A stretch of 46,395 nt of DNA from an uncultured Candidatus Poseidoniales archaeon (GCA_902573115.1 CACGIM010000001.1:1-46395), one strand, 5' to 3'. Counted from the first letter of the stretch, positions 30,501 to 40,102 are shown. Notes: generated by a model from the sequence alone, not told the origin. Translations and numbers: made by a program.

Positions 30501-32796
30501 TCTTTCTGTGCCTGTTCATTATCTGCTCTGCTTTCTGCTGGAATTGCTTCGGACTGACCTCTTCCGCCCCCACTCTCCTGGGGTTAAGCATGCTTCTGGA
30601 GGAGACCTCTCTAAATCGCTTAGCGAAGAGTTGCGATTCAATTAGGTACTTGTGTAAGGTATCCTCGCTACCAGAACCCCTGAAAACTTCCGGGATAGAG
30701 GAAACCTCAATCTCGTGGCTGAGCTTGGCCATGAAGCCGTTTTCATCAAAAGAAAGCTCATGAATAGTTATGTTGTCCCTGGAGGCCATTCCTGCAAACA
30801 GATATCCCAGGGCAAGATTGAATGCCCTGCCCCTACAAGTTGTCACAACGTACGTTGGGAGGGGCGCTTCAACCTGTTCAACCAAGATCCTGTCCTTGGA
30901 AGGAACCTGGAATGTGGTTGCTGATTGTTCGTCGAGGAACTGTGTTAGTGCGTTTGCCACCTTTTTGTTAAGCCCTAGCACATCTACGAGAAATGGAGTG
31001 ATGCCATTCCCTGTTCTGTATTGGACTGATAGAATGTCTAGTAGCTCAAGCACCTCATTACTAAGCTCGCTACTTCTGCTGTTTGCTTCACCTGTCCAGG
31101 AAGGGATGGTTGGCCTGTAGCCAGTAGCTGGCGTTACGTTGACCCTAGTGCCGATTACACTGGAGACCCTGTATGTGGACCCCCCTAATAGGAAAACATC
31201 CCCATTCCTAAGGCTAGATACGAAAGAAGACGAAAGTTGTCCTACCAAGGTTCCATCGGATGTGAAGACGAGGTAGTTATTGTCCGGCGATATTGTTCCT
31301 ATGTTGGTGTAATATATCATTTGGGCATAGCCTCTCTTGCCAAAGCGATTCTCCTCCCAATCTACCCAGATTCTCCTCTCCTCTTCCAATAGATCCAGTA
31401 CCTCGATGTAATCGTCGTACGGTAGGGACCTGTATGGCCAAGATGCCTGAACGAGTTCGTAAGCCTCGTCTATGTCCCATTCCCTAATTATAGTCAAACC
31501 GATCATGAATTGCGCGAGAACATCTAGGCAATTCTGTGGAAACTTTAGTAAATCCATATTTCCGGACAATATCCCATTCTGTAATGCCACTATCTCCAGC
31601 AAATCGTGTGACGAAGTGGGTAGGAACCTAGCCCTTGGCAAACCCCCAACATGGTGTCCAGCCCTCCCTATCCTCTGTAGTGCGGTTGCTATCGATCCTG
31701 GAGAGCCGACTTGAATAACAAAGTCAACAGAGCCGATGTCGATACCCATTTCTAGGCTTGATGAAGAAACTACGCATCTCAGTTTGCCTTCCTTCAGCCT
31801 CTGTTCAACGTCGAGTCTGATTGTCTTGTCCATTGAACCATGATGGCCTTCTACTCCTTCTAGCCCGGCTATTTTGAGTCGCTGGACAAAGGTCTCCGTC
31901 ATGTTCCGAGTGTTGACGAATACCAGTGTGGTTGTGTGAGCCTCTACAAGCTCTTTTATTCTGTCAATATTGTGTTCTAGGATCTCCTTAACAGGTATGG
32001 AGGTGAACCTTGGAGAGGGGAGGATAATGTCCATATCCAGCTCCCTAGAACCTGATATCTTGGCGATTGAAACCCTTTGCCTAGACCCTTCGCCTTCCCT
32101 AGGATCACTTGCTACCAGAAATTCTGCTACGTCATTCAATGGCTCCATCGTAGCGCTTATTCCGATCCTCTGAACGTCAGACTCGATCACAGAGTCCATC
32201 AAAGCAAGACTCAGTGATAGGTGAGTTCCTCTTTTTGTTGGAACCAAAGAGTGCATCTCGTCGACAATTAGCCACTTCAATTCATTCAGGAGTGGTCTGA
32301 ACCTCTTCGAAGCTAGTGCTAGTCCGAGAGACTCTGGAGTTGTGATCAAAATGTGCGGGGGCTTTCTCAGCATCCTCTCCCTTTCTTTCTGAGGCGTGTC
32401 ACCGGTCCTCAGACCGACCTTGATTTCTTGGGCCCTGCCTGGCAGATAGCTTTCCTTTATTTCGGTCAGTGGGCCGATCAGGTTCTTTTGGATATCATTT
32501 GCTAAAGCCTTTATCGGGGAGATGTAAATGCATTGAACCGCATTAGTCAGCGTACCCTCAAGAGATCTACGAACGAGATCGTCTATTATTGATAGAAACG
32601 CCGTTAGAGTCTTTCCAGATCCAGTAGGAGAGCAAAGCAACAAATGTTCCTGGTCCAGGATTTTTGGTATAGCGACTTTCTGGGGCTCTGTAAAATCTTC
32701 GAACTTGTCATTGAACCAGTTCCTAACGGGAGGGGATAGCCTGGAGAGAATGTCTTCTGTATCTGCGACATCAGAAACATAGTTTATTTCTGGCAT
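27499..32796 (-). CDS. lhr: Giant Lhr-type superfamily 2 helicase
   Basis: A 1765-residue helicase, about twice the length of common archaeal Lhr/Hel308-like proteins and longer than bacterial full-length Lhr (about 1500). The N-terminal Lhr core has Q-motif TEPQK (37-41), Walker A SPTGSGKT (56-63), a DEMH box, ISATM, and QRIGRAGHH, followed by winged-helix and Lhr-specific regions to about residue 900. The C-terminal half is predicted to be repeated winged helices. Two segments (about 1315-1365 and 1672-1725) share a SDPF/L...Y.VF....PI... pattern like YcaQ/AlkZ winged-helix proteins. Likely role: DNA or RNA unwinding in repair. Confidence 0.9.
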   Translation of the reverse strand: MPEINYVSDVADTEDILSRLSPPVRNWFNDKFEDFTEPQKVAIPKILDQEHLLLCSPTGSGKTLTAFLSIIDDLVRRSLEGTLTNAVQCIYISPIKALANDIQKNLIGPLTEIKESYLPGRAQEIKVGLRTGDTPQKERERMLRKPPHILITTPESLGLALASKRFRPLLNELKWLIVDEMHSLVPTKRGTHLSLSLALMDSVIESDVQRIGISATMEPLNDVAEFLVASDPREGEGSRQRVSIAKISGSRELDMDIILPSPRFTSIPVKEILEHNIDRIKELVEAHTTTLVFVNTRNMTETFVQRLKIAGLEGVEGHHGSMDKTIRLDVEQRLKEGKLRCVVSSSSLEMGIDIGSVDFVIQVGSPGSIATALQRIGRAGHHVGGLPRARFLPTSSHDLLEIVALQNGILSGNMDLLKFPQNCLDVLAQFMIGLTIIREWDIDEAYELVQASWPYRSLPYDDYIEVLDLLEEERRIWVDWEENRFGKRGYAQMIYYTNIGTISPDNNYLVFTSDGTLVGQLSSSFVSSLRNGDVFLLGGSTYRVSSVIGTRVNVTPATGYRPTIPSWTGEANSRSSELSNEVLELLDILSVQYRTGNGITPFLVDVLGLNKKVANALTQFLDEQSATTFQVPSKDRILVEQVEAPLPTYVVTTCRGRAFNLALGYLFAGMASRDNITIHELSFDENGFMAKLSHEIEVSSIPEVFRGSGSEDTLHKYLIESQLFAKRFREVSSRSMLNPRRVGAEEVSPKQFQQKAEQIMNRHRKMEDSVIVREAMNEILTTDLDMDQLRFFISRMDEENVSIVHRRVKIPSPLGLTLFMSSFEDLLSLRTRAYLIKDVDPEILRRLLGARSLATELDEEKLKEYYQSKVSTPNNANELLRLMDMGGGLERQLTHPLYSEKLKDIEFETLRGWVHELAERDLITKVRGTGLDNIDGKWFSMRMTEVHGTLGCLAVAGAAQMDDLRELYTGGLNYEIGEGFVGGEASNWRKKSLSDPMDCLRLKLLDMLGSEGPQTIDSLSKRLPFPKAQVESVLQELEMRNLVSIGFFTRTDEGEFILRIDEYRITGGQVNVIDYRTLQTLILNKSFSKFEEPSEAIRNLTLVQRREELLHRVENYRFRDWKDIKHDSDIYNGRLLHNRVGYTLEEQIPMFMGLRSEPWFGPLEEELLEKIPKEGISRTDLFSEYPKGKENAHIQRSLKSALSNLERQLTVAKQYVDVPNRKRSMAIFRKLHGVVKPLPFDQALAKLISRIGPVRLHTLRLFVSRPVEELADTLRDLEKSGDIARVVALQPDPTDYYSSQEDAERLMSPLTEDRKMRILAQSDPFSSRFIQEVRLLLKQGWYYPVFKGVDPIGRVLMFVVNDYLEIKDINIPHSYLDDFKVTFAELLENYRDRLVDVSVLHAFNGVPVHDCDENIQNILSELGFSSMGDGERYIRGGVVEPRSRNQINRMLFFHHSLHQNSRWENETLALENSTELRDDFSLRGRCEMFRVNLDSMVAAHQLHQGSNLRGHLVWARYSHFQRLLSIKNVPTEPEDEEILQFFRENNDPDLYMERNAMSRSEFRKLVSPLVRSGHLIQDYRGGFKTVEPLPKIDLWGVKRDYLRDMVKDYPVITLKQLERLAGSSFSPEEISDVMHEFETDGTLIKGFLVDDLQDICWGRLDMLEELNSLNRTRDLVIPPSDPLIHYFGSLLRERFGYGSAYLVFHKEEPIAAFKANTRNDKIELTDFVGDSELEKEAIRVMKEFAWEHDMPLSGKLFNRIRSRIV

Positions 32797-32968
32797 TTTT
32801 CCACACCACCCTGCGCTTCAGGGACTCGATGCAATAAATGAATGCTTCCCACCGATATGTACTGATTGATAATTTATTCCCGGATTTAGAAGCTAAGTCA
32901 TCCAACTACCAAAATAGTTTGACAATCTAGGATGGCTTGAAAACTATGGCGATATCTCGGTAGTTGAA
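32797..32968. promoter_or_regulatory. Divergent promoter spacer between lhr and glyS
   Basis: A 172-bp spacer with no visible gene. AATTTATT at about 32872 and the AT-rich tract around it could serve as TATA elements for either direction. No repeat of the families found in the first 18 kb is present. Confidence 0.3.
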
Positions 32969-34687
32969 ATGACAGATAATAGTAGAATGTCGAGGCTTTC
33001 CTCGTTGCTTAGAAGGAGGGGTTTTGTTATGCCTTCTTTTGAGTTATACGGAGGTGTTTCGGGACTGATCGATTACGGCCCTTTGGGTGCAAGAATAAAG
33101 AGGAGGGTAATTCAGTCTTGGATCGATCATTGGAGCACCATACCTAATGTTGTCGAGGTAGATTCTCCGACTATTACACCAGAGTCGGTTTTGGTAGCTA
33201 GCGGCCATGTTGGCGAGTTTAATGACAAGATGTCCGAGTGTCAGTCCTGCGAGGGCACCTTCAGAACCGATCACTTGCTGGAGGGCTTTCACGATAGCCC
33301 AGAAACGCTAGATGCAGAAGAAATGGATAGGATAATTGGAGATAATAACATCAAATGTCCAAGTTGTGGTCTAGCTTCTTGGAATGCGGCAAGACCAATG
33401 AATCTGATGTTTGAAACGAGGATAGGGGCAATGGGGGGGTCCAGAACTGCCTACATGCGACCTGAAACCGCACAAGGTATGTTCATGTCCTATCCAGCCC
33501 TAAACAGGCATTTCAGACAGAGGTTACCATTTGGCGCAATACAGACGGGGAAGGGGTATAGAAACGAAATAAGCCCGAGACAGGGGATGATTAGGCTCAG
33601 AGAATTTAACATGGCAGAGTTGGAGTACTTTATCGACCCGAAGGACCCTCCTTCTGTGAATCTTGATAGGTGGACTCAGAAGGTAATGATGGTACCCGAT
33701 ACAGAAGGTCCTATCTCAGGGGAGAAGATGGTTAGCTTTCAGGAAGCATTCGATTCAGGAATAGTTGGGCACCCTACAGTTGCATGGTTTCTTGCAATGA
33801 CCTTTGAGTTTCTTACCAAAGTTGGAATTGAGTCTTCTAAGATTAGATTCAGGCAGCACGAAGGGAATGAAATGGCCCATTATGCGGCTGATTGTTGGGA
33901 TTGTGAACTGAATGGGGAGCATGGTTGGGTTGAAGTTGTGGGCATAGCAAACAGGACCTGTCACGATCTTCAATCTCACGAAGAGCATTCTGGCTCGAAC
34001 CTGCTTAGGGGGTGGAGAAAGTATGAATCTCCAATCAGTGAGAAACGGGAATATCTCTCTCCCGTTGGTTCAGTCATAGGTCCGACTTTCAGAGAACGGG
34101 CAGCTTTAGTTTCTGAGGCACTTAGCAATCTTACGGAAATTCCAGAAGTCCTTCCATTCTCATTGGCCCTATCAGATGGAAAGTCGGTTGAAATCACAGA
34201 AGATATGGTAATCCGTACGGAAGAGGATTCTGTTCTGACCGGAGAATACTTCACACCTCATGTCATCGAGCCTGCCTTTGGGATAGACAGAATAATTTGG
34301 CACATTCTGGACCATAATTATCAGGAATTAAGTAAAGAAGGGGAAGATTACACCATCCTTTCCCTCGAGCAAAATATAGCCCCTTATGATGTAGTTATTT
34401 TGCCCTTATTCGATAAGGATGGCATGGACATTATGGCGGATGAAATCTCGGATCGGATAATTTCAATCCCTGGTATTTTGGGAGTGAAAGACGCAAGTAG
34501 GTCAATTGGTAGGAGATATGCAAGATCCGATGAAATTGGTATTCCATGGGCAATAACGGTCGACCATCAGTCGCTTGAGGATGGGACAGTTACCGTTAGA
34601 AGGAGGGATGATCAGGCGCAGGTAAGATCGGATTTAGATTCCATTTTACAACTTTTGTCCTTGGGAACAATATCTAGCTTGTTTTAG
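32969..34687 (+). CDS. glyS: Glycyl-tRNA synthetase
   Basis: A 572-residue class II aminoacyl-tRNA synthetase of the single-chain dimeric type used by archaea and eukaryotes. It begins with an RRGFVMPSFELYGGVSGLIDYGPLG segment typical of GlyRS. It carries motif 2 in FRNEISPRQGMIRLREF (here YRNEIS...) and motif 3 in EPAFGIDRIIW, and ends with an anticodon-binding domain (APYDVVILPLFDKDG onward). Cysteines at about residues 93-96 and 132-135 (CQSC, CPSC) form a zinc-binding pattern seen in this subfamily. rfcL follows 11 bp later on the same strand. Confidence 0.96.
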   Translation: MTDNSRMSRLSSLLRRRGFVMPSFELYGGVSGLIDYGPLGARIKRRVIQSWIDHWSTIPNVVEVDSPTITPESVLVASGHVGEFNDKMSECQSCEGTFRTDHLLEGFHDSPETLDAEEMDRIIGDNNIKCPSCGLASWNAARPMNLMFETRIGAMGGSRTAYMRPETAQGMFMSYPALNRHFRQRLPFGAIQTGKGYRNEISPRQGMIRLREFNMAELEYFIDPKDPPSVNLDRWTQKVMMVPDTEGPISGEKMVSFQEAFDSGIVGHPTVAWFLAMTFEFLTKVGIESSKIRFRQHEGNEMAHYAADCWDCELNGEHGWVEVVGIANRTCHDLQSHEEHSGSNLLRGWRKYESPISEKREYLSPVGSVIGPTFRERAALVSEALSNLTEIPEVLPFSLALSDGKSVEITEDMVIRTEEDSVLTGEYFTPHVIEPAFGIDRIIWHILDHNYQELSKEGEDYTILSLEQNIAPYDVVILPLFDKDGMDIMADEISDRIISIPGILGVKDASRSIGRRYARSDEIGIPWAITVDHQSLEDGTVTVRRRDDQAQVRSDLDSILQLLSLGTISSLF

Positions 34688-34698
34688 TACTAATCTTC

Positions 34699-36222
34699 AT
34701 GGGGCGCCGAAATAAACACGCTTCTGTGGAAGGCCGCAAACACCCTTCGGATTGGACAGAGAGGTACCGGCCCGTTAGTATAGCTGAAATGGAAGGTAAC
34801 GAGGACAAAATTAGGAGGATCCGGTTATGGTTGGACACTTGGACCTCAGGAAAAATCCCAAAGAAGAGAGGTTTGATGCTTTCTGGCCCTCCCGGGGTTG
34901 GAAAGACCACCCTAGCTCATGCAGTGGCAAAGGAAAGAGGTTGGAGTATCGTAGAACTGAACGCCTCTGAGCAGAGAAATGCCGCTGCAATAAGGGCCTC
35001 CGCTACAAGTGGGTCGGAGAATCATTCTTTGCAGCATTTCTCGGATGGATGGTCCCCTGGCAAAACTGTGATACTATTGGATGAGGTTGATCATCTCAGC
35101 GGAGGGTTCGCCAAAGTCTCAGAAGATAGGATAGGGAAGTCCCTTAGCACGGATCAAGATGGTCCTGTCCTGAAAGGAGATTCTGGGGGTAAGGCAGAAC
35201 TCTTGAGTCTTCTGAGCAAAACCAAAAATCCCGTAATAATGACTTGCAATGACCAAATGAGGCTATGGGGCCGAGGAGGGGGTTGGAGGCAAAATAGGGA
35301 TAGGGTCCTTAGATTAGCTGAAAATGTGATTTTTGATAGGGTGAAGAGTGTTGACTTGAGGAGGGTCGCCCATCGAGTTCTGGACTCGGAGGGAATAGGG
35401 ATAGATCCTGGCTCTCTAGAGGCACTGATCTCGGATAACCCCGGAGACATCAGGGCCCTGATCAAGGACCTACAGTCGATGTCTTCTGCAAGTGACGGGC
35501 ATATTGATTTAACAATAGTTGAGGAGATTTCTGGCACAGTGGAGAGGGATTCACAGGTCAACGTATTCAATGCAATGAAGAGAATATATACAGAAAACTC
35601 CGGACAGAAGGCATCGAAAATACTTGTTAATTCGGACAAGGATCCGGATGAGATGCTGGCGTGGTTCGCTTGGAATAACCAATCCTTATTGGATTCATCC
35701 AGTTTATCTTCCATATCAAGCGCAATGTGCAAAGCAGACGGCTATTTGGCTGCTAAATTTACAAATCGAGCATTTAGATCTTGGTACTGGGGATCCTCAA
35801 TACCTGCACAAGCTGCGGTTTCGAAGAGTAATTTTTCCAAGTCCAATGAAGTGTTTGTGAGCTTCCCCGACTTCCTTAGGAGAGGTGGGGAATCATGGAG
35901 GACTAATGACCTAATTAGCCGTTTATCAGAGACTCTAGGATCGAGTAAATCATCTGTCCGAGAGGACATATGGCCCAATCTTCTCGCAATCCATGACTCG
36001 GATCTTGGCGGGGACCCGGAGGACTTTGCCGTGGCTAAGAAGCTCGGCCTTGGAGTGGATGGCCACTTGGCTTTGCATGGCATCGCAAAATCTAGTAGGC
36101 GGGCAAAGTCAATCATACAGTCCTACAATTCAGATAGCTTGGATGAGATTCAAGAAATTGTGAAAGTTGAGATTGATAAATCCGAAGATGAGGAACAATC
36201 CAGGCTTGACAGCTTCAGCTAG
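34699..36222 (+). CDS. rfcL: Replication factor C large subunit
   Basis: A 507-residue clamp-loader large subunit that, with RFC small subunits, opens the PCNA ring on primed DNA. It shows WTERYRP near the start, Walker A SGPPGVGKTTLA (about 56-67), Walker B VILLDEVDHL (about 119-128), sensor region VIMTCND, and a C-terminal domain with a SSVREDIWPNL helix. It ends in an acidic tail (DEEQ). It shares the strand with glyS and is convergent with trkH, overlapping it by 4 bp. No small subunit gene is in the window. Confidence 0.94.
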   Translation: MGRRNKHASVEGRKHPSDWTERYRPVSIAEMEGNEDKIRRIRLWLDTWTSGKIPKKRGLMLSGPPGVGKTTLAHAVAKERGWSIVELNASEQRNAAAIRASATSGSENHSLQHFSDGWSPGKTVILLDEVDHLSGGFAKVSEDRIGKSLSTDQDGPVLKGDSGGKAELLSLLSKTKNPVIMTCNDQMRLWGRGGGWRQNRDRVLRLAENVIFDRVKSVDLRRVAHRVLDSEGIGIDPGSLEALISDNPGDIRALIKDLQSMSSASDGHIDLTIVEEISGTVERDSQVNVFNAMKRIYTENSGQKASKILVNSDKDPDEMLAWFAWNNQSLLDSSSLSSISSAMCKADGYLAAKFTNRAFRSWYWGSSIPAQAAVSKSNFSKSNEVFVSFPDFLRRGGESWRTNDLISRLSETLGSSKSSVREDIWPNLLAIHDSDLGGDPEDFAVAKKLGLGVDGHLALHGIAKSSRRAKSIIQSYNSDSLDEIQEIVKVEIDKSEDEEQSRLDSFS

Positions 36223-37805
36223 TCCGACTCCCATGTCCTGGGGTGGAGTAGCACTAGCACGGTGAGCAATTCTAGACGACCCAGCCACATTAGAATGGTT
36301 GAGGCCATTAGTGAGGGGGTGCTCAAGCTTGCCCATGCTGCGGAAGCACCTGCGGGCCCGAAATCCCCCAAAGCAGGGCCAGTATTGCCAAGGAGTGAGA
36401 TAGATACTGAGAGGACGTCGGTCATCGTGAGGTCAGGCTCCAAGAAGGATATTGTAAGCATTGACGCTGTAACTAGAACCATCCAAGAGCTAACCATGCC
36501 AAGTATAATCCAGACCCTTTCCTCATCGACCACTGATTGGTTGAATCTGATCGCCACGACCTTCCTAGGCTGAATTATCTTCATGACTTCCCTCTTTGCC
36601 AGTTCAAATGCTATCCTGATTCTTAGTACCTTTAGTCCCCCACCCGTGGATCCGGCGCTAGCACCGATTATCATCAATAGAAGTAGCACGAACTGGCTGA
36701 AAACAGGCCAGTTCGCGAAGTTAGCGCTAGAGTATCCTGTGCTCGTAATTGAAATAGCCTGGAAGATGGAGTGCCTGATAGATTCGATTATCCCATAGCC
36801 AAGACTCTCCGATCTGTAGATATTTACGGCCATCGCCACCCACGCAATTAGGACAATTAGCAAGTAAGTTCTGAGCTCTTCATCCTTCCAAATTTCATTT
36901 GATCTGCCAGAGAACGCAAAATACAGTAAGCTGAAGTTTATGCAAGTAAGAAGCATGAAAATCATGATTATACTCTCAATCAGGTAATCGTCAAATTCCA
37001 TTATCCCCCCATCGGATGTTCCGAAGCCCCCAGATGGCATTGTGGTGAGAGCATAATTCACCGAATCAAATAGGCCCATTTTAGTGAATTGGAATAGAAG
37101 GACAGCCTGGATTATTGTTAATCCTACATAAATCCCCCATAGCTTCCTAGCAGTGCTCTCAAGAGTCATTCCGAGATTTGAAACGCTTGGGCCGGTTAGC
37201 TCTGCCCTCGCTAGAGCCATGCCCCCTCCTAATGCTCTCGAGAAAATCAAAAGACCCAGCATAATCACTCCCATACCACCTATCCACTGAGATAGCGATC
37301 TCCACAATATCAGGCTCTTTCTCTGACTTCCTACACAGTCATGGTCCGGACCTAGGTTCTGGCAAACAGGGCTGGTTGCTGGGTCGATTAGTGAAGCCCC
37401 GGTGGTGGTGAATCCGGACATTGATTCGAACCAAGAGTGTAGAAGGCCGTACATGATGTCCGAAAGAGTGCTATCCGAATCGGGGAACCAGAAGCCATCA
37501 AAAGGCCCGTGAAACATACCTCCTAGCCAGAATGGAAGTGAGCCGACAATCACTACTGGGATCCACCCCAATGCGACTGAGGCAAATGCTTCCCTGTCCC
37601 GAACTCTACTCGAAGCATCCGAGCTGCCAAAATTTGTGACCATTAGGTAACCAACAACTAGTGATAGGATAAGCGGAGGTAAAAAGGTCCTCGCTGAGGC
37701 TTCTACGCCCTCTGCATAAGCACTGTATAGCGTCACAATAGCGAGGGGGATTGCTACGAGGCCGATAGTCCAACCAAGGACTAGCCCTACCACTTCCCAT
37801 CGCAT
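36219..37805 (-). CDS. trkH: TrkH/KtrB-type potassium transporter membrane subunit
   Basis: A 528-residue integral membrane protein that forms the K+ (or Na+) channel-like path of the Trk system. The selectivity-filter regions are recognisable at MSGFTTTGASLI, TTMPSGGFGTSDGG, SITSTGYSSANF and LGNTGPALGDFGP, each at the M-P-M hairpin positions of the four repeats. Hydrophobic helices cover the whole length. trkA lies 1 bp upstream on the same strand, so the two genes are co-expressed as one system. Confidence 0.94.
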   Translation of the reverse strand: MRWEVVGLVLGWTIGLVAIPLAIVTLYSAYAEGVEASARTFLPPLILSLVVGYLMVTNFGSSDASSRVRDREAFASVALGWIPVVIVGSLPFWLGGMFHGPFDGFWFPDSDSTLSDIMYGLLHSWFESMSGFTTTGASLIDPATSPVCQNLGPDHDCVGSQRKSLILWRSLSQWIGGMGVIMLGLLIFSRALGGGMALARAELTGPSVSNLGMTLESTARKLWGIYVGLTIIQAVLLFQFTKMGLFDSVNYALTTMPSGGFGTSDGGIMEFDDYLIESIIMIFMLLTCINFSLLYFAFSGRSNEIWKDEELRTYLLIVLIAWVAMAVNIYRSESLGYGIIESIRHSIFQAISITSTGYSSANFANWPVFSQFVLLLLMIIGASAGSTGGGLKVLRIRIAFELAKREVMKIIQPRKVVAIRFNQSVVDEERVWIILGMVSSWMVLVTASMLTISFLEPDLTMTDVLSVSISLLGNTGPALGDFGPAGASAAWASLSTPSLMASTILMWLGRLELLTVLVLLHPRTWESD

Positions 37806-37806
37806 G

Positions 37807-39231
37807 TTAGCTCCCTAGCGATTTCTCAACTTTGCCTATGTCGTCGATCTCCAGGATGAGGTATATTCTGTCGCCCTCTATCAAACCTCCAACTTCGCCC
37901 AACGGTATCGAAGACAACTCGCCATCTTGCCCGATCCTCTCTAACATCACTAAATTAGCACCAATTGATTCCTCAACCTTTGGCAAATCATTTCCTAAGA
38001 GCCTGCTTCCAGAGTTTATTTCAGCGGAGATTGAGACTAGCGAAGGAATCCTAGGGATCGGCTCATAGCTCCCGGGCACATGCATGTGAATGGCTTTCAG
38101 GATCGACTTTACGGCCACCCTCCTCTTGCTCACAGGCCTTAGCCCAATCCTCTGAATCGCCTCCACTAGTGCCCTGTCCTTGAGAATCAGCCCTGTCCGG
38201 GAGACCCCTTTGTCGAAAGCCCTCATCGAGATTGAGATGTTCAGGTTATCATCAGAAAGAGTTGCAATTGCGATATCTTGGTCTTCAATTGCGAGCTCCC
38301 TTAGCAAGTCTTCGTCTTGTGGGTCACCGTGGATTACATCCAACCTCTTGTTAACCCCTATCGCGGATCCTACTATCGAATTTGCTGCATCTAGGTCTGG
38401 TTCGATTATAGTGACGTTGGAGCCCCTCTCAAGGTAGTAGTCGGCTAGACTGCTTCCGAAATTTGTCGCGCCAAATATTGCCACAGAGGGGCGTTCTGGC
38501 ATCTCCGAGTCGACATCCCCGACCAGTCTAGCGATTTCACCGAAGAATCTAGTCGAGCTGGTCACGAAAACTAACATGTCCCCATTTTGTATGATTTCTT
38601 TGCCATTAGTAATCGAGCCTTCCTCCCCCTTGGGTCTGGAGGCGATAATTCTCGGATATCCTGCTAACTCCTCCGATTTTCTAGTCGCCTCCCCTGTTGT
38701 CATGCCCACCAGTGGTGATGTTTCCTCTACCTGCGATACTACTATCCATGCATTGTCTCCAAGGGGGATGATGTCTTCCAATGTCGGGGAAACAAGCCCG
38801 GACACGAGTTGGTTTACGACCTCTTTTGAAGGACTGACGATAAAATTAGAGCGGGACCAGTTCTCCAGGGGGCCAGCACCCCTGGTGGGATCCGTTATGC
38901 TTTGATCCCTGATGTTTGCAATTGTGATGAGTCCGGAAGCCGTCCTATCGCCCACTTGCTCGCTGAATACCCTCTTTGAAAAAGCGCAGCCCAGCAGATT
39001 GACGTGGTCATCATTAGTAGCGAAGATTATGATTTCTGCATCGCTTATTCCCGCTCTGATTAATGAATCCCTGGATAATGCATTCCCCGTTATTAGAAGA
39101 CAGTCGAGTGATTGGGAATCACTTATCGCACTTGGATTCGGATCGATAAGGGCAACGCCCCTCTTTTCTCCCCTTAATGCCGCTGCGACACCTCGGCCGA
39201 CCTCACCGGCCCCTGCGATAATCACTCGCAT
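37807..39231 (-). CDS. trkA: Trk system regulatory NAD-binding subunit
   Basis: A 474-residue cytoplasmic protein with two RCK repeats that gate the TrkH channel in response to nucleotides. The first Rossmann fold begins IIAGAGEVGRGVAAAL (4-19). The second starts VAIFGATNFGSSLADYYLERG in mid-protein, with the acidic strand end TIIEPD. Each is followed by a TrkA_C-like domain; ISAEINSGSRLLGND in the last 100 residues belongs to it. In the second nucleotide motif the third glycine region is GATNFGSS, slightly unusual. It is upstream of and adjacent to trkH. Confidence 0.94.
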   Translation of the reverse strand: MRVIIAGAGEVGRGVAAALRGEKRGVALIDPNPSAISDSQSLDCLLITGNALSRDSLIRAGISDAEIIIFATNDDHVNLLGCAFSKRVFSEQVGDRTASGLITIANIRDQSITDPTRGAGPLENWSRSNFIVSPSKEVVNQLVSGLVSPTLEDIIPLGDNAWIVVSQVEETSPLVGMTTGEATRKSEELAGYPRIIASRPKGEEGSITNGKEIIQNGDMLVFVTSSTRFFGEIARLVGDVDSEMPERPSVAIFGATNFGSSLADYYLERGSNVTIIEPDLDAANSIVGSAIGVNKRLDVIHGDPQDEDLLRELAIEDQDIAIATLSDDNLNISISMRAFDKGVSRTGLILKDRALVEAIQRIGLRPVSKRRVAVKSILKAIHMHVPGSYEPIPRIPSLVSISAEINSGSRLLGNDLPKVEESIGANLVMLERIGQDGELSSIPLGEVGGLIEGDRIYLILEIDDIGKVEKSLGS

Positions 39232-39307
39232 TCAAAATACTGTATAGGTAGATTGGATATAATCCTGCGCCATGAGGTTAAGATTGGAAAAAACGTCAGA
39301 AAATACC

Positions 39308-40102
39308 CTATTCGTCTGATTCTACTAGCTTTCCCTTAATTCTGCTTTCTGCTCTTGATTGGTGTACGTCCGACTGGCGAAGGGTGCGCCTATAGGCTTG
39401 TTTTGCCGCCGGTGTCATCCCCGATGGAAGCCATAATTCCTGTGCTGGAAACCATGAAATCAGGACAATCGGAGCTATCAGAAGCAATGTCAACGGCTCG
39501 AAAACGGACAAAACAGTTACTATGACTAGTATTGCTCTTGATAATGCACTCTTGAGGTATGCCCTCAACCTATCATTTTCCAATATCCTGTACCCCTGCC
39601 AAGCTGATGCCGATGCGTGACCGACGCAGATCGTGATAGTTAGTAGGCAACCGAAAATCACGTTGGCGATCCCGAAACCAGTTGTTCCTTGCCATACCTC
39701 GGGGTCGAAAAGGCGAACGTTGAGGTGTGCTGACCTCATTGCACCAAAGCCTAGCCCTAATGTCCAACCATAAGGCGGGCTTGCCCTCAGGCCTACCGTA
39801 TTTGGTCGACCAAGTATGAATAACGCAAATGCGGATTCGGCCATAGCTATAATGATGGCAATTAAACTTACAGAGAGAATATTGGCTGTCCCCTCTCTTA
39901 TACTCCTCAGAACCATGAGGTCGATCACTGATGCAGCGATGACTCCGGCTACTAGGCCGAACAAGAGTGTCCTAACTGCTCCAGACAAGTCGTAAAAACC
40001 AGTCATCTTAGCTATCGTTCCCCTCCAACCTGCGTATATCCCGAGAAGTCCTATTGCGAATGCCAGTTGCATCTCCCACATCTCTATGGGCGCCTCGGCC
40101 AT
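39308..40102 (-). CDS. Multi-pass membrane protein of unknown function
   Basis: A 264-residue protein with about seven hydrophobic helices and a basic cytoplasmic tail (about 225-264) rich in Arg and Lys. Helix 4-5 carries conserved-looking residues (ESAFALFILGRP, GWTLGLGFGAMRSAHLN) reminiscent of membrane proteases, but no complete catalytic pattern can be shown. It lies between trkA (same strand) and the divergent srp54. No family was assigned. Confidence 0.65.
   Translation of the reverse strand: MAEAPIEMWEMQLAFAIGLLGIYAGWRGTIAKMTGFYDLSGAVRTLLFGLVAGVIAASVIDLMVLRSIREGTANILSVSLIAIIIAMAESAFALFILGRPNTVGLRASPPYGWTLGLGFGAMRSAHLNVRLFDPEVWQGTTGFGIANVIFGCLLTITICVGHASASAWQGYRILENDRLRAYLKSALSRAILVIVTVLSVFEPLTLLLIAPIVLISWFPAQELWLPSGMTPAAKQAYRRTLRQSDVHQSRAESRIKGKLVESDE

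Noticed and set aside
30209-30763. Plus-strand 184-residue frame inside the helicase gene
   Set aside because: It is serine/leucine-rich with no family and lies fully opposite a conserved helicase reading frame.
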